Source: Saccharothrix sp. ST-888 (GTDB lineage Bacteria; Actinomycetota; Actinomycetes; Streptomycetales; Streptomycetaceae). From it: a stretch of 14,887 nucleotides of DNA. Below the pieces are notes generated by a model, which was not told where the DNA came from, did no database searches, and was given only the letters and a program-made list of their open reading frames with translations. Positions 7,700 to 14,556 of the stretch are shown piece after piece (position 1 is the stretch's first letter; every line of letters starts with the position of its first letter). A program made the position numbers and the translations under genes. The DNA is taken from assembly GCF_000955975.1 (NCBI RefSeq), contig NZ_JYJF01000143.1, positions 1 to 14,887 on the forward strand, written 5' to 3'.

Positions 7700-8841
7700 G
7701 CGATGCTCCCGATCAGAGAAGTGGGTCGGCCGATGGTGCGGAGCACCTTGGCGGCGAGCAGGTCGGCCGCCCTGGCGTGGGTGCCGGGGTCGGCGGCGCG
7801 GCCCATCGCGGCGAGCCGCGCCGGGTCCGCCAGCAGCGGTTCGACGATCACGGCGAGCCGCTCGGTGGTGCACTCGCCGTCGGGCAGCAGGACGCCCGCG
7901 CCGGCGTCGACGAGCACCCGGGCGTTGTGGGTCTGGTGGTCGTGCGGCGCGTGCGGGTACGGGACCAGGACGGCGGGCAGGCCGATGCCGGCCAGTTCGG
8001 CGACGGTCGCCGAACCCGCCCGGCAGACCACCAGGTCGGCGGCGGCGTAGGCGAGGTCCATCCGGTCCAGGTAGGGCACGGCCCGCGCAACCGGAGAGGA
8101 GCCGAGCCTGGCCCGGACCTCGTCCAGCGCGGCGGGGCCGGTCTTGATCAGCAACCGGACGTCCGGACGGCCGCGCCAGCGTGCGGCCAGGCCGAGCGCG
8201 GCCTCGGTGAGCCGGGCCGCGCCCAGGCTGCCGCCGTTGAACAGCACCAGCCGGACGCCGGGCGGCACACCGAGCCGGAGCCGGGCCTCGGTGCGCAGCG
8301 CGGACCGGTCGAGTCCGGCGAGCGCGCCGACCAGCGGCATGCCGACCGTCTCGGCCTCGGTGCCGGGCGGCAGGTGCTCCCTGGTCCGGTCGAAGGCGAG
8401 CGCGAGGTGCGGGGTGAGCCGGGCGGCGAAGCGGTTGGCCCGGCCGGGTACGGCGTTGGACTCGTGCACCACGCTGGGCAGTCCGGCCATCCGGGCCCCG
8501 ACGATCACCGGCGCGCTCGGGTAGCCGCCCATCCCGACCGCGACCTGGGCGCCCTGGCTCCGCAGGATCTCCCGGCACTGGACGCCGGATTTCAGCAGGG
8601 CCGCGGGCAGCAGGTAGCGCCTGAGGCCCAGCGAGGCGTCGAAGGGGATCATGTCCACGGTGTGCAGCCGGTAGCCGGCCTCCGGGATCAGTCTGGTCTC
8701 CAGGCCGCGTTCGGTCCCGACGAAGGAGATCTCGGCCGCCGGGTCGGCCCGGCGCAGCGCCTCGGCGAGGGCCAGGCCCGGATAGATGTGGCCGCCGGTG
8801 CCGCCGGCGCCGATGACCACCGACAAGTGTGTTGTCCGCAT
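7696..8841 (-). CDS. MurG-like glycosyltransferase (GT28 family)
   Basis: 381-residue GT-B glycosyltransferase related to MurG, which adds GlcNAc from UDP-GlcNAc to undecaprenyl-linked MurNAc-pentapeptide at the inner face of the membrane. Seen motifs: GAGGTGGHIYP (11-21, with the conserved His18), HESNAVPGRANR (126-137), NGGSLGAARL (202-211) and the donor-site CRAGSATVAE (273-282) followed by HAPHDHQTHNA (297-307). Canonical streptomycete murG sits in the division/cell-wall cluster; here the neighbours are a sugar-nucleotide enzyme and a two-component system, so this is probably a paralogue with another acceptor or donor. The ATG at 8841 has only a GAGG 2 nt upstream, so the start is uncertain; a GTG seven codons later is an alternative. 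Confidence 0.88.
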   Translation of the reverse strand: MRTTHLSVVIGAGGTGGHIYPGLALAEALRRADPAAEISFVGTERGLETRLIPEAGYRLHTVDMIPFDASLGLRRYLLPAALLKSGVQCREILRSQGAQVAVGMGGYPSAPVIVGARMAGLPSVVHESNAVPGRANRFAARLTPHLALAFDRTREHLPPGTEAETVGMPLVGALAGLDRSALRTEARLRLGVPPGVRLVLFNGGSLGAARLTEAALGLAARWRGRPDVRLLIKTGPAALDEVRARLGSSPVARAVPYLDRMDLAYAAADLVVCRAGSATVAELAGIGLPAVLVPYPHAPHDHQTHNARVLVDAGAGVLLPDGECTTERLAVIVEPLLADPARLAAMGRAADPGTHARAADLLAAKVLRTIGRPTSLIGSIA

Positions 8842-8905
8842 GGCCTCGACGGTCGCGAGTCGGCCTAAGAGAGTTCTAATAGCCGCATTTGAGAAGCTTA
8901 TCCCT
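8842..8905. promoter_or_regulatory. Short divergent promoter region between the MurG-like gene and the response regulator
   Basis: Only 64 bp separate the two start codons, so both promoters must overlap here. TAATAG at 8877-8882 is a possible -10 box for the response regulator, but I find no convincing -35 box for either direction. Confidence 0.4.
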
Positions 8906-9610
8906 ATGAGCAGCGTGCCCGAGAGCAGTAGGACGCCCAAGATCCTGGTGGTGGACGACGACCCCGAGGTGCGGGCCGCCGTGGAGGACGGCCTCGCGGT
9001 CGCGGGGTACACGGTCCGGGGTGCGGGCGACGGCCTGGCCGGACTGACCGAGCTGTCGGCCTGGCAGCCGGACGCACTGGTCCTGGACCTGATGATGCCG
9101 GTGCTCGACGGCCTGGCGGTCTGCCGCCGCCTGCGGGCCCTCGGCGACCGTACGCCGATCCTGGTGCTCACCGCCCGCGACTCGGTCAGCGACCGGGTGG
9201 ACGGGCTGGACGCGGGCGCCGACGACTACCTGGTGAAGCCTTTCGCGCTGGACGAGCTCACCGCCCGGCTGCGCGCGCTGCTACGCCGGGCCGCACCCGC
9301 CGTGCCCGACCAGGGCTATGTGCTGGGTGATCTGACGGTCGATCCGGTGAGCCGCACCGGCAGCCGGGCGGGCCGGGCGCTGGAGTTCTCCCGGACCGAG
9401 TTCGCGCTCCTGGAGGTGCTGCTGCAGAACCCGGGACAGGTACTGCCGCGTGAGCTGATCATGGAGCGGGTCTGGGGCGCGGACTTCGGCCCGGACTCCA
9501 ACTCGCTCGCGGTGTACATCGGTTACCTGCGTCGCAAGCTGGAGGCGGCCGGTGAGCCCCGGCTGGTGCAGACCGTGCACGGCGTCGGCTACCGGCTGGA
9601 CGCGCCGTGA
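8906..9610 (+). CDS. OmpR/PhoB-family response regulator
   Basis: 234-residue two-component response regulator. The receiver domain (about 11-125) has the acidic pair Asp17/Asp18 (ILVVDDDPE), phospho-acceptor Asp61 (LVLDLMMP), Thr89 (VLTA) and Lys111 (VKPFA). A winged-helix DNA-binding domain follows (about 138-232) with EFSRTEFALLEVLLQNPGQVL, IMERVWG and VQTVHGVGYRLD. The closest named relatives by pattern are MprA/PrrA/TcrA-type regulators. The ATG at 8906 is preceded by a weak GAGAAG (8891-8896); the longer open frame upstream overlaps the divergent MurG-like gene and is rejected. Its last four bases overlap the kinase start (GTGA), so both partners are made together. Position suggests it may control the divergent glycosyltransferase pair; this is untested. 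Confidence 0.93.
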   Translation: MSSVPESSRTPKILVVDDDPEVRAAVEDGLAVAGYTVRGAGDGLAGLTELSAWQPDALVLDLMMPVLDGLAVCRRLRALGDRTPILVLTARDSVSDRVDGLDAGADDYLVKPFALDELTARLRALLRRAAPAVPDQGYVLGDLTVDPVSRTGSRAGRALEFSRTEFALLEVLLQNPGQVLPRELIMERVWGADFGPDSNSLAVYIGYLRRKLEAAGEPRLVQTVHGVGYRLDAP

Positions 9611-11022
9611 GCACGGCCGCCGAACGCGCCCACGCAGCCGACGAGCCGCACTCCCGGCATGCCCGCTGGCGCCGCCGCAGGCCGCTGCGCACCCGGCTGG
9701 CGCTGGCCACCTCGACGGCGGTCGCGCTGGTCACCCTGGGCGTCTGCGCGGCCGGATTCAGCATCATGCGCTATGAGTTGGTGCACCAGCTCGACCTCCA
9801 GCTGACCCAGCACGCCACCCTGGTCCAGCAGCAGAACCGGGGCCAGGGCCCCCGGGTGCTCTACGCCGAGTGCGGCTACCTGGCGGCACCCGCCTGCACC
9901 CAGATCGTGCCCGCCGAACCGGCGAAGGACCCGGCCGCGCCATACCTGCTCCCGGTCACCCCCGCCACCCGGGCGGTCGCGGCCGGACAGCGCGGCGGCT
10001 ACTACAGCGCCATCACGGTGAGCGGCCACCCGGCCCGGATGCTGACCACCCGGTTCGCCTCCGGCACCGCCGTACAGGTGGCGCTGCGCTCGGACGCCGT
10101 CCAGCAAGGCGTCCGGCAGGCCGGGGAGTTGATGGCCGCGGTCGCCGGGGCGGGCGTCCTGCTCGCCGGGGTCCTCGGCTACGCCGCCGCCCGGACCGGC
10201 CTGGCACCGGTCGCCCGGCTGACCGCGACCGCCGAGCGGATCGCGGCCACCCGGGACGCGACCGTACGGATCGACCTGCCCGACGAGCGCGGCCGACGCG
10301 GGGGCCGGGACGCCGGTGCGGATGAAGTGACCCGCCTGGCCGGGGCGTTCAACGCGATGCTGGGCGAGCTGGAGCAGTCGGTGACCGCCCAGCGGCGGCT
10401 GGTCGCGGACGCCTCGCACGAGCTGCGCACCCCGCTCACGGCGCTCCGCACCAACGCTGAACTGCTTGCCAGGACGGACCGGTTGACGCCCGAGCAGCGG
10501 GCCCGGGCGACGGCCGGGCTGCAGCGCCAGCTGCGCGAGGTGACCGGCCTGGTGAACGACCTGATCGAACTGGCCCGGGACGAGGAGCCACAGGCCCTGG
10601 TCGAACTGGTCCGGCTCGGCCCGCTGGTGGCGCACTGCGTGGAGACCGCCCGGGGCCACTGGTCCGCCGTCGCCTTCGAGTACGCCCCGCAGGGTGACCC
10701 AACACTGCCCGGGGTGCCCGCCCGACTGGTGCGGCTGGTGGGCAACCTGCTCGACAACGCGGCGAAGTTCAGCCCGCCGGGCGGCCCGGTGGAGGTGACG
10801 CTGACCGATCGGGGGCTGACCGTCCGCGACCACGGCCCGGGCATCGCACCGGAGGACCTCCCGTACGTCTTCGACCGGTTCTACCGCGCCTCCGCCGCAC
10901 GCGCCCTGCCCGGCTCCGGCCTGGGGCTGGCGATGGCTCGCCAGATCGCCCGCGCCCACGGGGCCGACCTCACCGCCGAGGCCGCCCCGGGCGGGGGCGC
11001 GCTCTTCCGCCTCACCTTCTAG
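9607..11022 (+). CDS. Membrane sensor histidine kinase (MprB-like)
   Basis: 471-residue inner-membrane sensor kinase, partner of the upstream response regulator (GTGA overlap; GTG start). A basic cytoplasmic N-terminus precedes TM1 (about 29-53), an extracellular sensor of ~120 residues, TM2 (about 174-195), a HAMP linker, then the DHp domain with DASHELRTPL (phospho-acceptor His271). The ATPase domain has the N box NLLDNAAKF (380-388), G1 DHGPGIAPED (408-417), F box VFDRFYR and G2 GSGLGL (436-441). The sensor region carries two cysteines, Cys89 and Cys97, inside ECGYLAAPAC, able to form a small disulfide loop. The signal is unknown; overall layout resembles MprB-type envelope-stress kinases, but the sensor domain itself is not recognised. 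Confidence 0.94.
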   Translation: MSTAAERAHAADEPHSRHARWRRRRPLRTRLALATSTAVALVTLGVCAAGFSIMRYELVHQLDLQLTQHATLVQQQNRGQGPRVLYAECGYLAAPACTQIVPAEPAKDPAAPYLLPVTPATRAVAAGQRGGYYSAITVSGHPARMLTTRFASGTAVQVALRSDAVQQGVRQAGELMAAVAGAGVLLAGVLGYAAARTGLAPVARLTATAERIAATRDATVRIDLPDERGRRGGRDAGADEVTRLAGAFNAMLGELEQSVTAQRRLVADASHELRTPLTALRTNAELLARTDRLTPEQRARATAGLQRQLREVTGLVNDLIELARDEEPQALVELVRLGPLVAHCVETARGHWSAVAFEYAPQGDPTLPGVPARLVRLVGNLLDNAAKFSPPGGPVEVTLTDRGLTVRDHGPGIAPEDLPYVFDRFYRASAARALPGSGLGLAMARQIARAHGADLTAEAAPGGGALFRLTF

Positions 11023-11025
11023 GGA

Positions 11026-11059
11026 AGCTGGTCGCTCAGGGGAGCTGGTCTCTCAGGGG
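11026..11059. repeat. Tandem 17-bp direct repeat after the kinase gene
   Basis: AGCTGGTCGCTCAGGGG (11026-11042) is followed at once by AGCTGGTCTCTCAGGGG (11043-11059), differing at one base. A shortened third copy, AGCTCCTCAGGGG, lies at 11069-11081 and runs into a GCGCGGGGAAC sequence like the arm of the large inverted repeat. Confidence 0.8.
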
Positions 11060-11148
11060 CAGTCGGGCAGCTCCTCAGGGGCGCGGGGAACGGCGCGGCC
11101 GACCATGCACGGCCGTAGCGGCTCCGGCGAACCCGAACTTGCACTGTC

Positions 11149-11224
11149 TCGGGGGCGCGGGGAACTGCGCGAGAAGCCCTGCACCTCCGTGCAAGGTTGG
11201 TCGCGCAGTTCCCCGCGCCCCCGA
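11149..11224. repeat. Perfect 24-bp inverted repeat, large hairpin between convergent genes
   Basis: The left arm 11149-11172 (core GGCGCGGGGAACTGCGCGA) is the exact reverse complement of the right arm 11201-11224, with a 28-nt loop that itself pairs TGCAC/GTGCA. It ends 23 bp from the icmA stop and probably terminates both convergent transcripts. Elements with the GCGCGGGGAACTGCGCGA core recur in streptomycete intergenic regions as I recall. A decayed half-copy (GGGGCGCGGGGAACGGCGCG) is at 11078-11097. Confidence 0.85.
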
Positions 11225-11246
11225 TGGTGCGACTTGCTCTGGAGCG

Positions 11247-12947
11247 TCAGAAGGCCGCGGTCTCCCGGTAGATGCCCCACTCGGCGCGGAGGGCGTTGCA
11301 GATCTCGCCGAGGGTGGCCTCCGCGCGGATCGCGGTGAGCATCGGCGGGATCATGTTCTCGCCCGAGCGGGCGGCGTCGAGCATGGCGTCCACTCCGGCC
11401 CGGACCGCGGCCTCGTCGCGGGCGGCCTTGCGGGCGCCGAGCACCCGGACCTGCTCGCGCTCGACCTCGTGGCTGACCCGGAGGATCTCCAGCTCGGGGG
11501 TGACGCTGCCCGGGTGGCAGTTGACGCCGACCACGCGCTTCTCGCCCTTCTCCAGCGCCTGCTGGTACTGGAAGGCGGCCTCGGCGATCTCGCCGGTGAA
11601 CCAGCCCTCCTCGATGCCGCGCAGGATGCCGGAGGTCATCGGCCCGATCGGGTGGTCGGCGGTGGCCTTGTCGAGACGGCTCTTGTCCAAGATCTGCTGG
11701 AAGATCGCCTCGGCCTGGGCCTCGATCCGGTCGGTGAGCGCCTCGACGTACCAGGAGCCACCCAGCGGGTCGGCGACGTTGGCGACGCCGGTCTCCTCCA
11801 TCAGCACCTGCTGGGTCCGCAGCGCGATCTCGGCGGCCTGCTCGGAGGGCAGCGCGAGGGTCTCGTCCAGCGCGTTGGTGTGCAGCGAGTTGGTGCCGCC
11901 GAGGACCGCCGAGAGCGCCTCGACCGCCGTGCGCACCACGTTGTTGTACGGCTGCTGGGCGGTGAGCGAGACACCGGCGGTCTGGGTGTGGAAACGCAGC
12001 CACTGGGCCTTGTCGGTCTTGGCGCCGTAGCGGTCGCGCATCCAGCGGGCCCAGATCCGGCGGGCGGCGCGGAACTTGGCGATCTCCTCGAAGAAGTCCA
12101 GGTGGGCGTCGAAGAAGAACGAGAGTCCGGGTGCGAAGACGTCCACGTCCAGGCCCCGGGAGAGGCCCAGCTCCACGTAGCCGAAGCCGTCCGCCAGGGT
12201 GTAGGCGAGCTCCTGCGCGGCCGTCGCCCCGGCCTCCCGGATGTGGTAGCCGGAGACCGAAAGGGGCTTGTAGGCAGGGATGTTGGCGGCGCAGTACGCC
12301 ATCAGGTCGCCGATCAGGCGCAGGTGCGGCTCGGGGGCGAAGAGCCACTCCTTCTGCGCGATGTACTCCTTGAAGATGTCGGTCTGCAGGGTGCCGTTGA
12401 GCACGCCCGGGTCGACGCCCTGGCGCTCGGCGGCGACCAGGTACATGCAGAAGATCGGGACGGCCGGGCCGCTGATCGTCATCGAGGTGGTGACCTCGCC
12501 GAGCGGGATGCCGTCGAAGAGCACGTCCATGTCGGCGGCGGAGTCGATGGCGACACCGCAGTGGCCGACCTCGCCGAGCGACTTGCCGTCGTCGGAGTCG
12601 TAGCCCATCAGGGTCGGCATGTCGAAGGCGACCGACAGGCCACCGCCGCCGGCCTCCAGGATCATCCGGTAGCGCTCGTTGGTCTGCCGGGCGTTACCGA
12701 ACCCGGCGAACTGCCTTATCGTCCACGTCCGGCCGCGGTAGCCGGTGGGGTGCAGGCCGCGGGTGTAGGGATACTCCCCGGGCCAGCCGATCCGCTCGAA
12801 CCCCTCGTACGGCTGCCCGGCGGGCGGGCCGTAGACCGGCTCCACCTCGTCGCCGCTCAGGGTGGTGAAGTCCGCGTCGCGCTTGCGCGCCTTGTCGTAC
12901 CGCTGCTGCCAGCGCCGGCGGCCGGCCTCGATCTCGTCGGCGTCCAT
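11247..12947 (-). CDS. icmA: Isobutyryl-CoA mutase large subunit
   Basis: 566-residue large subunit of the coenzyme-B12 mutase that interconverts isobutyryl-CoA and n-butyryl-CoA, linking valine catabolism to butyrate units for fatty acid and polyketide synthesis. ATG at 12947 is preferred over a GTG at 12995: it gives 566 residues, the length of Streptomyces cinnamonensis IcmA, and the numbering then matches exactly. Phe80 in RQFAGFG and Gln198 in YIAQKEW replace the Tyr and Arg that select methylmalonyl-CoA in the related mutase. A possible GGAG lies 3 or 10 nt upstream. The substrate TIM-barrel domain is complete (GGGGLSVAFDMPTLMGYDSD, SISGPAVP-like TSMTISGPAVP, VSGYHIREAGATAAQE, TAQQPYNNVVRT), but no DxHxxG cobalamin domain is present, so a separate small subunit (IcmB), not in this window, is needed. 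Confidence 0.94.
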   Translation of the reverse strand: MDADEIEAGRRRWQQRYDKARKRDADFTTLSGDEVEPVYGPPAGQPYEGFERIGWPGEYPYTRGLHPTGYRGRTWTIRQFAGFGNARQTNERYRMILEAGGGGLSVAFDMPTLMGYDSDDGKSLGEVGHCGVAIDSAADMDVLFDGIPLGEVTTSMTISGPAVPIFCMYLVAAERQGVDPGVLNGTLQTDIFKEYIAQKEWLFAPEPHLRLIGDLMAYCAANIPAYKPLSVSGYHIREAGATAAQELAYTLADGFGYVELGLSRGLDVDVFAPGLSFFFDAHLDFFEEIAKFRAARRIWARWMRDRYGAKTDKAQWLRFHTQTAGVSLTAQQPYNNVVRTAVEALSAVLGGTNSLHTNALDETLALPSEQAAEIALRTQQVLMEETGVANVADPLGGSWYVEALTDRIEAQAEAIFQQILDKSRLDKATADHPIGPMTSGILRGIEEGWFTGEIAEAAFQYQQALEKGEKRVVGVNCHPGSVTPELEILRVSHEVEREQVRVLGARKAARDEAAVRAGVDAMLDAARSGENMIPPMLTAIRAEATLGEICNALRAEWGIYRETAAF

Positions 12948-12998
12948 CGACTCCGCACTCCACTCCGTACGGCCGCCACCGGGTGGGGACGACACAGC

Positions 12999-13037
12999 TA
13001 GTAGGACGTCCTACCAATTTACTCGGACGTCCTACTA
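12999..13037. promoter_or_regulatory. Double-palindrome operator candidate upstream of icmA
   Basis: TAGTAGGACGTCC (12999-13011) and its exact reverse complement GGACGTCCTACTA (13025-13037) flank a 13-bp AT-rich spacer. Within this, GTAGGACGTCCTAC (13001-13014) is itself a perfect palindrome and CTCGGACGTCCTAC (13022-13035) is a second near-copy; their centres are 21 bp apart, two helical turns. The block lies 52 bp before the icmA ATG and probably overlaps its promoter. The MarR product encoded just upstream is a possible ligand, but the pairing is inferred. Confidence 0.7.
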
Positions 13038-13079
13038 TCTGTCGATGGCCGACCCGCCCCGGAAGCGGATACGCGAAAA

Positions 13080-13109
13080 GGCGCCCCCTCCGCTACGGGA
13101 GGGGGCGCC
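13080..13109 (-). terminator. Rho-independent terminator of the DUF3817 gene
   Basis: A 12-bp perfect stem (GGCGCCCCCTCC at 13080-13091 with GGAGGGGGCGCC at 13098-13109), 6-nt loop, is followed on the minus strand by TTTTCGCG. It starts 14 bp after the DUF3817 stop and separates that unit from the icmA promoter. Confidence 0.88.
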
Positions 13110-13123
13110 CCTGGTCGAGACGG

Positions 13124-13456
13124 TCAGGCGCCGACCGGCTCCGGGGTGGCGACCAGCGGTGCCACCTCGCGGGAGACCTTGCGCTCGACGAAGAAGACCG
13201 CGGTCGGGATCGTGCCGGCCAGCAGCACCCAGACCAGCTTGCCGATCGGCCACTTCGCCTTGGTGCCCAGGTCGAAGGCGAGCACCACGTAGACGACGAA
13301 CAGCCAGCCGTGCGCGATACCGGCGGCGGTGGTGAAGCCCGCCGCACCCGAGATGTCGAGCACGTACTTGGCGATCACGCCGAGGGTCAGCAGGATCAGG
13401 AGGACGCCCGTGACATAGGCCATCGTCCGGTAGCGGGTCAGCACACTCTGCTTCAT
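13124..13456 (-). CDS. DUF3817 small integral membrane protein
   Basis: 110-residue membrane protein with three hydrophobic helices at about residues 12-31, 45-62 and 72-91. The invariant-looking segments AAGIAHGWLFVVYVVLAFDL and the charged FFVERKV after helix three fit the DUF3817 family of actinomycete and Bacillus (YdzA-like) proteins. The function is unknown. ATG at 13456 is supported by family-like length but has no good Shine-Dalgarno site (GATGG is too close), so the message could be leaderless or translation could be coupled to the MarR gene that ends 44 bp upstream. A strong terminator follows. Co-transcription with the MarR gene is likely from the short gap. Confidence 0.88.
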   Translation of the reverse strand: MKQSVLTRYRTMAYVTGVLLILLTLGVIAKYVLDISGAAGFTTAAGIAHGWLFVVYVVLAFDLGTKAKWPIGKLVWVLLAGTIPTAVFFVERKVSREVAPLVATPEPVGA

Positions 13457-13500
13457 GCCATCGAGAGTAACCGCCCGCTTCGGGGGTATTTGCGGCACCC

Positions 13501-14016
13501 CTACTCCGTGGGCGGGGCGAAGTCCCCGGCTGCCACCCGCAGCGGCCTGAGCAGCTCGAACACCTGCCCGCACTGGTCCTCGTCGTAGCCCTCCAGCCCG
13601 AAGTCCATCGCCATCAGCGCCCGGGTGGCCTCCTCGACCACGGCCCGGCCGCGCTCGGTGATCGTCGCGAGCACCCCCCGGCCGTCCAGCGGGTTGGGGC
13701 GGCGGGAGACCAGGCCGGCGCTCTCCAGCCGGACGATGGTGTTGGTGACGCTGGTCGGGTGGACCATCAGCCGCTCACCGATCTTGGAGAGCGAGAGCTC
13801 GCCGGTCCGGCTGAACGTGAGCAGCACCAGCGCCTCGTACCGGGCGAACGTCAGCCCGAACGGTTTGACCACCGCATCCACCCGGGAGAGCAGGATCTGG
13901 TGTGCGCGCATCACCGAGGTGATCGCCGCCATGGCGGGGACACTTCCCCACCGACGGGTCCAGAGTTCGTCGGCGCGGGCGATCGGGTCGAAGTCGAGAG
14001 CTAGGGGCTTGGCCAC
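13501..14016 (-). CDS. MarR-family transcriptional regulator
   Basis: 171-residue winged-helix regulator. The GTG at 14016 begins VAKPLALDFDPIARADELW, in line with streptomycete MarR proteins; the ribosome site is poor (GGTGGTGAG directly adjacent), and the longer ATG frame from 14130 has no family similarity. The dimer helices flank a MarR domain at about residues 35-140: MRAHQILLSRVDAVVKPFGL, recognition region KIGERLMVHPTSVTNTIVRLESAGLV, and wing NPLDGRGVLATITERG with the conserved Asp111/Arg113. The ligand is unknown. The gene is the head of a probable two-gene unit with DUF3817, and the unit points toward icmA, whose promoter carries a perfect palindrome of a type MarR dimers bind. Regulation of icmA is a reasonable guess only. 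Confidence 0.92.
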   Translation of the reverse strand: MAKPLALDFDPIARADELWTRRWGSVPAMAAITSVMRAHQILLSRVDAVVKPFGLTFARYEALVLLTFSRTGELSLSKIGERLMVHPTSVTNTIVRLESAGLVSRRPNPLDGRGVLATITERGRAVVEEATRALMAMDFGLEGYDEDQCGQVFELLRPLRVAAGDFAPPTE

Positions 14017-14154
14017 CTCACCACCGTACCGGCGGGCCCGGACGCAGGTCCCGGATGTCCACGATGATGGACGGCCCGCCCGACCCGGGGGTCGGCCGCC
14101 GTCACGAACCGGGACATAGGGCCTGTGCATTTCCGTGCCGATCCCGCGCCCAAT

Positions 14155-14209
14155 GATCCCGGTCGGATCCCGGTCAGATCCCAGTCAGATCCCAGTCGGA
14201 TCCCGGCCG
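14155..14209. repeat. Five tandem 11-bp repeats, GATCCCRGTCR
   Basis: Units: GATCCCGGTCG, GATCCCGGTCA, GATCCCAGTCA, GATCCCAGTCG, GATCCCGGCCG, with no spacer, and a related GATCCCGCGCC 4 bp before (14140-14150). They lie in the 540-bp spacer between the divergent MarR and protease genes. The ~11-bp period places each copy on nearly the same DNA face. Confidence 0.92.
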
Positions 14210-14372
14210 CTCGAATTCGCCGACCGCAAGGTCTCGATTTGTTCAAATGCCGCCACACCGGCTCGGTGATATGCCCGATTCATCCGGCAATCTGATGCTC
14301 TTTCAGGGCCCATCACACCGTAATGACATGGCGCTTTTCTGCCAACTCCTGCTAAATATTTGTCACTCCATC

Positions 14373-14390
14373 GGCATGTCCGGTCATGCC
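14373..14390. promoter_or_regulatory. Small inverted repeat upstream of the protease gene
   Basis: GGCATG (14373-14378) and CATGCC (14385-14390) are separated by TCCGGT. It follows a locally AT-rich stretch (CTAAATATTTG, 14352-14362) and lies 166 bp before the protease start. Apart from this, the 11-bp array and a CCGACCC/GGGTCGG dyad at 14080-14095, I see nothing else in the 14017-14556 spacer and find no confident promoter. Confidence 0.35.
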
Positions 14391-14556
14391 GCCTGTTCCG
14401 TACGGCACCGGCCGCCCCACCACTGCGGTCACTGCCGCCCGGCCGCCCGGAGCGGCACACACCCCACGCCCGTTTCGCCCAAGTCGGCACCAATCCCTGG
14501 CGCCCCGGAACGCGGCACAACCGCGCATTGGCGGTTGACATGGAAGGAATCCCTAG

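Noticed and set aside
11139..13001. 620-codon plus-strand open frame across icmA
   Set aside because: Antisense shadow; Val/Gly/Asp/Arg-rich without motifs, fully covered by the well-supported icmA.
14535..14540. TTGACA as a -35 box for the protease gene
   Set aside because: It lies only 22 bp before the start codon and abuts the Shine-Dalgarno site, leaving no room for a -10 box upstream of the start.
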